Below, one piece after another: positions 5,991 through 7,151 of a DNA stretch of 7,151 nt. This DNA is from Pseudomonadota bacterium (GTDB lineage Bacteria; Pseudomonadota; Gammaproteobacteria; Burkholderiales; Burkholderiaceae), in NCBI GenBank assembly GCA_021778935.1, contig JAJYBQ010000130.1, forward strand, positions 1 through 7,151, written 5' to 3'. The notes beneath the pieces are model-generated. The model did not search any database, was not told the origin of the DNA, and saw only the letters and a program-made list of their open reading frames with translations. Each line of letters begins with the position of its first letter. The stretch's first letter is position 1. A program made the translations under genes and the position numbers.

Positions 5991-7097
5991 CTACACGTTG
6001 AACCGGAAATGCAGCACGTCGCCGTCCTTGACGACGTACTCCTTGCCTTCCAGGCGCATCCGGCCCGCCTCCTTGGCGCCCTGCTCTCCTTTGTACCGGA
6101 TGAAGTCGTCGTAGGCGATGGTCTCGGCGCGGATGAAGCCGCGTTCGAAGTCGGTGTGGATGACGCCGGCGGCCTGCGGCGCGGTGGCGCCGATGGCGAC
6201 CGTCCAGGCGCGTACTTCCTTCACCCCGGCGGTGAAATAGGTCTGCAGCCCGAGCAGCGCGTAGGCGGCGCGGATGACGCGGTCGAGGCCGGGTTCGGCC
6301 ATGCCCATGTCCTGCAGGAACACGGCCTTGTCCTCGTTGGACAGGTCGGCGATGTCGGCTTCGGTGCGCGCGCACACCGCGACGACCGGCGCGCCTTCGT
6401 GCTGAGCGCGCTCGCGCACGCGGTCGAGCAGGGGATTGTTCTCGAAGCCGTGTTCCTCGACGTTGGCGACGTACATGGTGGGCTTCATCGTCAGCAGGAA
6501 CAGCGGCCGTAGCGCGGCGCGCTCGTCGTCGTCGAGCGCGACCGTGCGCGCCGGCTTCGCCTGGTCGAGCGCGGGCTGGACCTTTTCCAGCGCGGCGACG
6601 ATGCGCTGCGCCTCCTTCTTTTCCTCGCTCACCGCTGAACTACGCGCGACCTTGGAATAGCGGTTCATCGCCTTCTCGACCGACTGCAGGTCGGAGAGCG
6701 CGAGTTCGGTGTCGATGACCTCGATGTCGCGGATCGGGTCGACGCCGCCGGCGACGTGGACGATGTTGGGATCATCGAAGCAGCGCACCACATGGGCAAT
6801 GGCATCGCACTCGCGGATGTTGGCGAGGAACTGGTTGCCCAGACCCTCGCCCTTGCTCGCGCCCGCGACCAGGCCCGCGATGTCGACGAACTCGACGGTC
6901 GCCGGCAGCACGCGCTGCGGTTGCACGATCTGCGACAGCGCCTGCAGGCGCGGGTCCGGCACTTCGACGACGCCGGTATTGGGTTCGATGGTGCAGAACG
7001 GATAGTTCTCGGCGGCGATCCCCGCCTTGGTGAGCGCATTGAATAGCGTCGACTTGCCGACGTTGGGTAGTCCGACGATGCCGCATTTCACTGCCAT
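5991..7097 (-). CDS. ychF: Redox-responsive ATPase YchF (Obg/OLA1 family)
   Basis: A 368-residue TRAFAC-class P-loop protein that binds ribosomes and prefers ATP over GTP; in E. coli it has been linked to stress response and translation. The P-loop is GLPNVGKST (9-17), the switch II region is DIAGLV (72-77), and the altered G4 motif NVEE (212-215) replaces NKxD, which explains the ATP preference in the family. His114 in the NIVHV loop matches the position reported as needed for hydrolysis in E. coli YchF. A coiled-coil helical insert spans about 128-180. The C-terminal TGS domain starts near [16 protein letters not shown] (284-299) and ends [13 protein letters not shown]. Length is close to the usual 363 and the sequence is complete. 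GAGGAA (7106-7111) stands 8 nt before the ATG at 7097. The exported-protein gene follows after 76 nt; in many proteobacteria pth lies upstream, here beyond the edge. Confidence 0.97.
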   Translation of the reverse strand: MAVKCGIVGLPNVGKSTLFNALTKAGIAAENYPFCTIEPNTGVVEVPDPRLQALSQIVQPQRVLPATVEFVDIAGLVAGASKGEGLGNQFLANIRECDAIAHVVRCFDDPNIVHVAGGVDPIRDIEVIDTELALSDLQSVEKAMNRYSKVARSSAVSEEKKEAQRIVAALEKVQPALDQAKPARTVALDDDERAALRPLFLLTMKPTMYVANVEEHGFENNPLLDRVRERAQHEGAPVVAVCARTEADIADLSNEDKAVFLQDMGMAEPGLDRVIRAAYALLGLQTYFTAGVKEVRAWTVAIGATAPQAAGVIHTDFERGFIRAETIAYDDFIRYKGEQGAKEAGRMRLEGKEYVVKDGDVLHFRFNV

Positions 7098-7105
7098 GAT
7101 TCCGG

Positions 7106-7111
7106 TTCCTC
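7106..7111 (-). promoter_or_regulatory. Ribosome binding site for ychF
   Basis: GAGGAA on the minus strand, 8 nt before the ATG at 7097, supports that start. Confidence 0.7.
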
Positions 7112-7114
7112 AGG

Positions 7115-7151
7115 TTATTTGTCGTGGTGGCCCGGCGCCGGGGGGCGGGGC
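7115..7151 (-). CDS. Possible 3' end of the gene upstream of ychF (perhaps pth)
   Basis: On the minus strand one frame reads PRPPAPGHHDK and then TAA (7115-7117), 17 nt before the ychF start. A pth gene commonly precedes ychF in proteobacteria, and a short charged tail would fit. Eleven codons are too few to identify it, and the same bases contain a 12-bp palindrome (7131-7142), so this may be intergenic. The name rests on usual gene order only. Confidence 0.25.
   Translation of the reverse strand, partial: PRPPAPGHHDK

Noticed and set aside
7131..7142. A perfect 12-bp palindrome CCCGGCGCCGGG near the right edge, as a terminator or operator
   Set aside because: It has no central loop and no T-run, and such GC palindromes arise easily here. 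Its setting beyond the edge is unknown.

Overview
The window is a strongly GC-rich stretch of bacterial chromosome made almost entirely of conserved housekeeping genes. The protein families suggest a proteobacterium, most likely a betaproteobacterium. The grounds are the divergent ftsY / rsmD-coaD-ferredoxin arrangement, an Alvin-type 2[4Fe-4S] ferredoxin, a CoaD with VSGS in place of ISSS, and an FtsY reduced to its NG core. The assignment comes from recognising families and gene order, not from a database search. I see no RNA gene, insertion sequence, CRISPR array, prophage or integration site.

Left block, minus strand (about 1-2254): ftsY, the signal recognition particle receptor GTPase, is followed after 10 nt by a Ppx/GppA-family phosphatase that runs off the left edge. 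The two are spaced like an operon. A 117-bp divergent intergenic region (2255-2371) separates ftsY from the next block and probably holds both promoters.

Middle block, plus strand (2372-5070): rsmD (16S rRNA m2G966 methyltransferase), coaD (phosphopantetheine adenylyltransferase, coenzyme A synthesis), a small 2[4Fe-4S] ferredoxin with a GTG start, and a DUF418/YeiB-type membrane protein whose GTG start overlaps the end of the ferredoxin gene. Gaps of 25 nt, 24 nt and -8 nt suggest one transcript.

Right block, minus strand (5117-7151): ychF, a universally conserved ATPase of the Obg/OLA1 type, is followed after 76 nt by a gene for an exported, glycine/serine-rich protein of unknown function. 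The two blocks converge on a 46-bp gap (5071-5116) that contains a GC-rich inverted repeat. The last 35 bases may hold the end of the gene upstream of ychF.

The exported protein is the least understood gene. It carries a duplicated DN(S/G)YSVST peptide in a low-complexity linker and a C-terminal half that resembles secretin-like accessory proteins of betaproteobacteria. A 10-bp direct repeat with a 22-bp period lies upstream of it. I found no convincing new multi-gene system.
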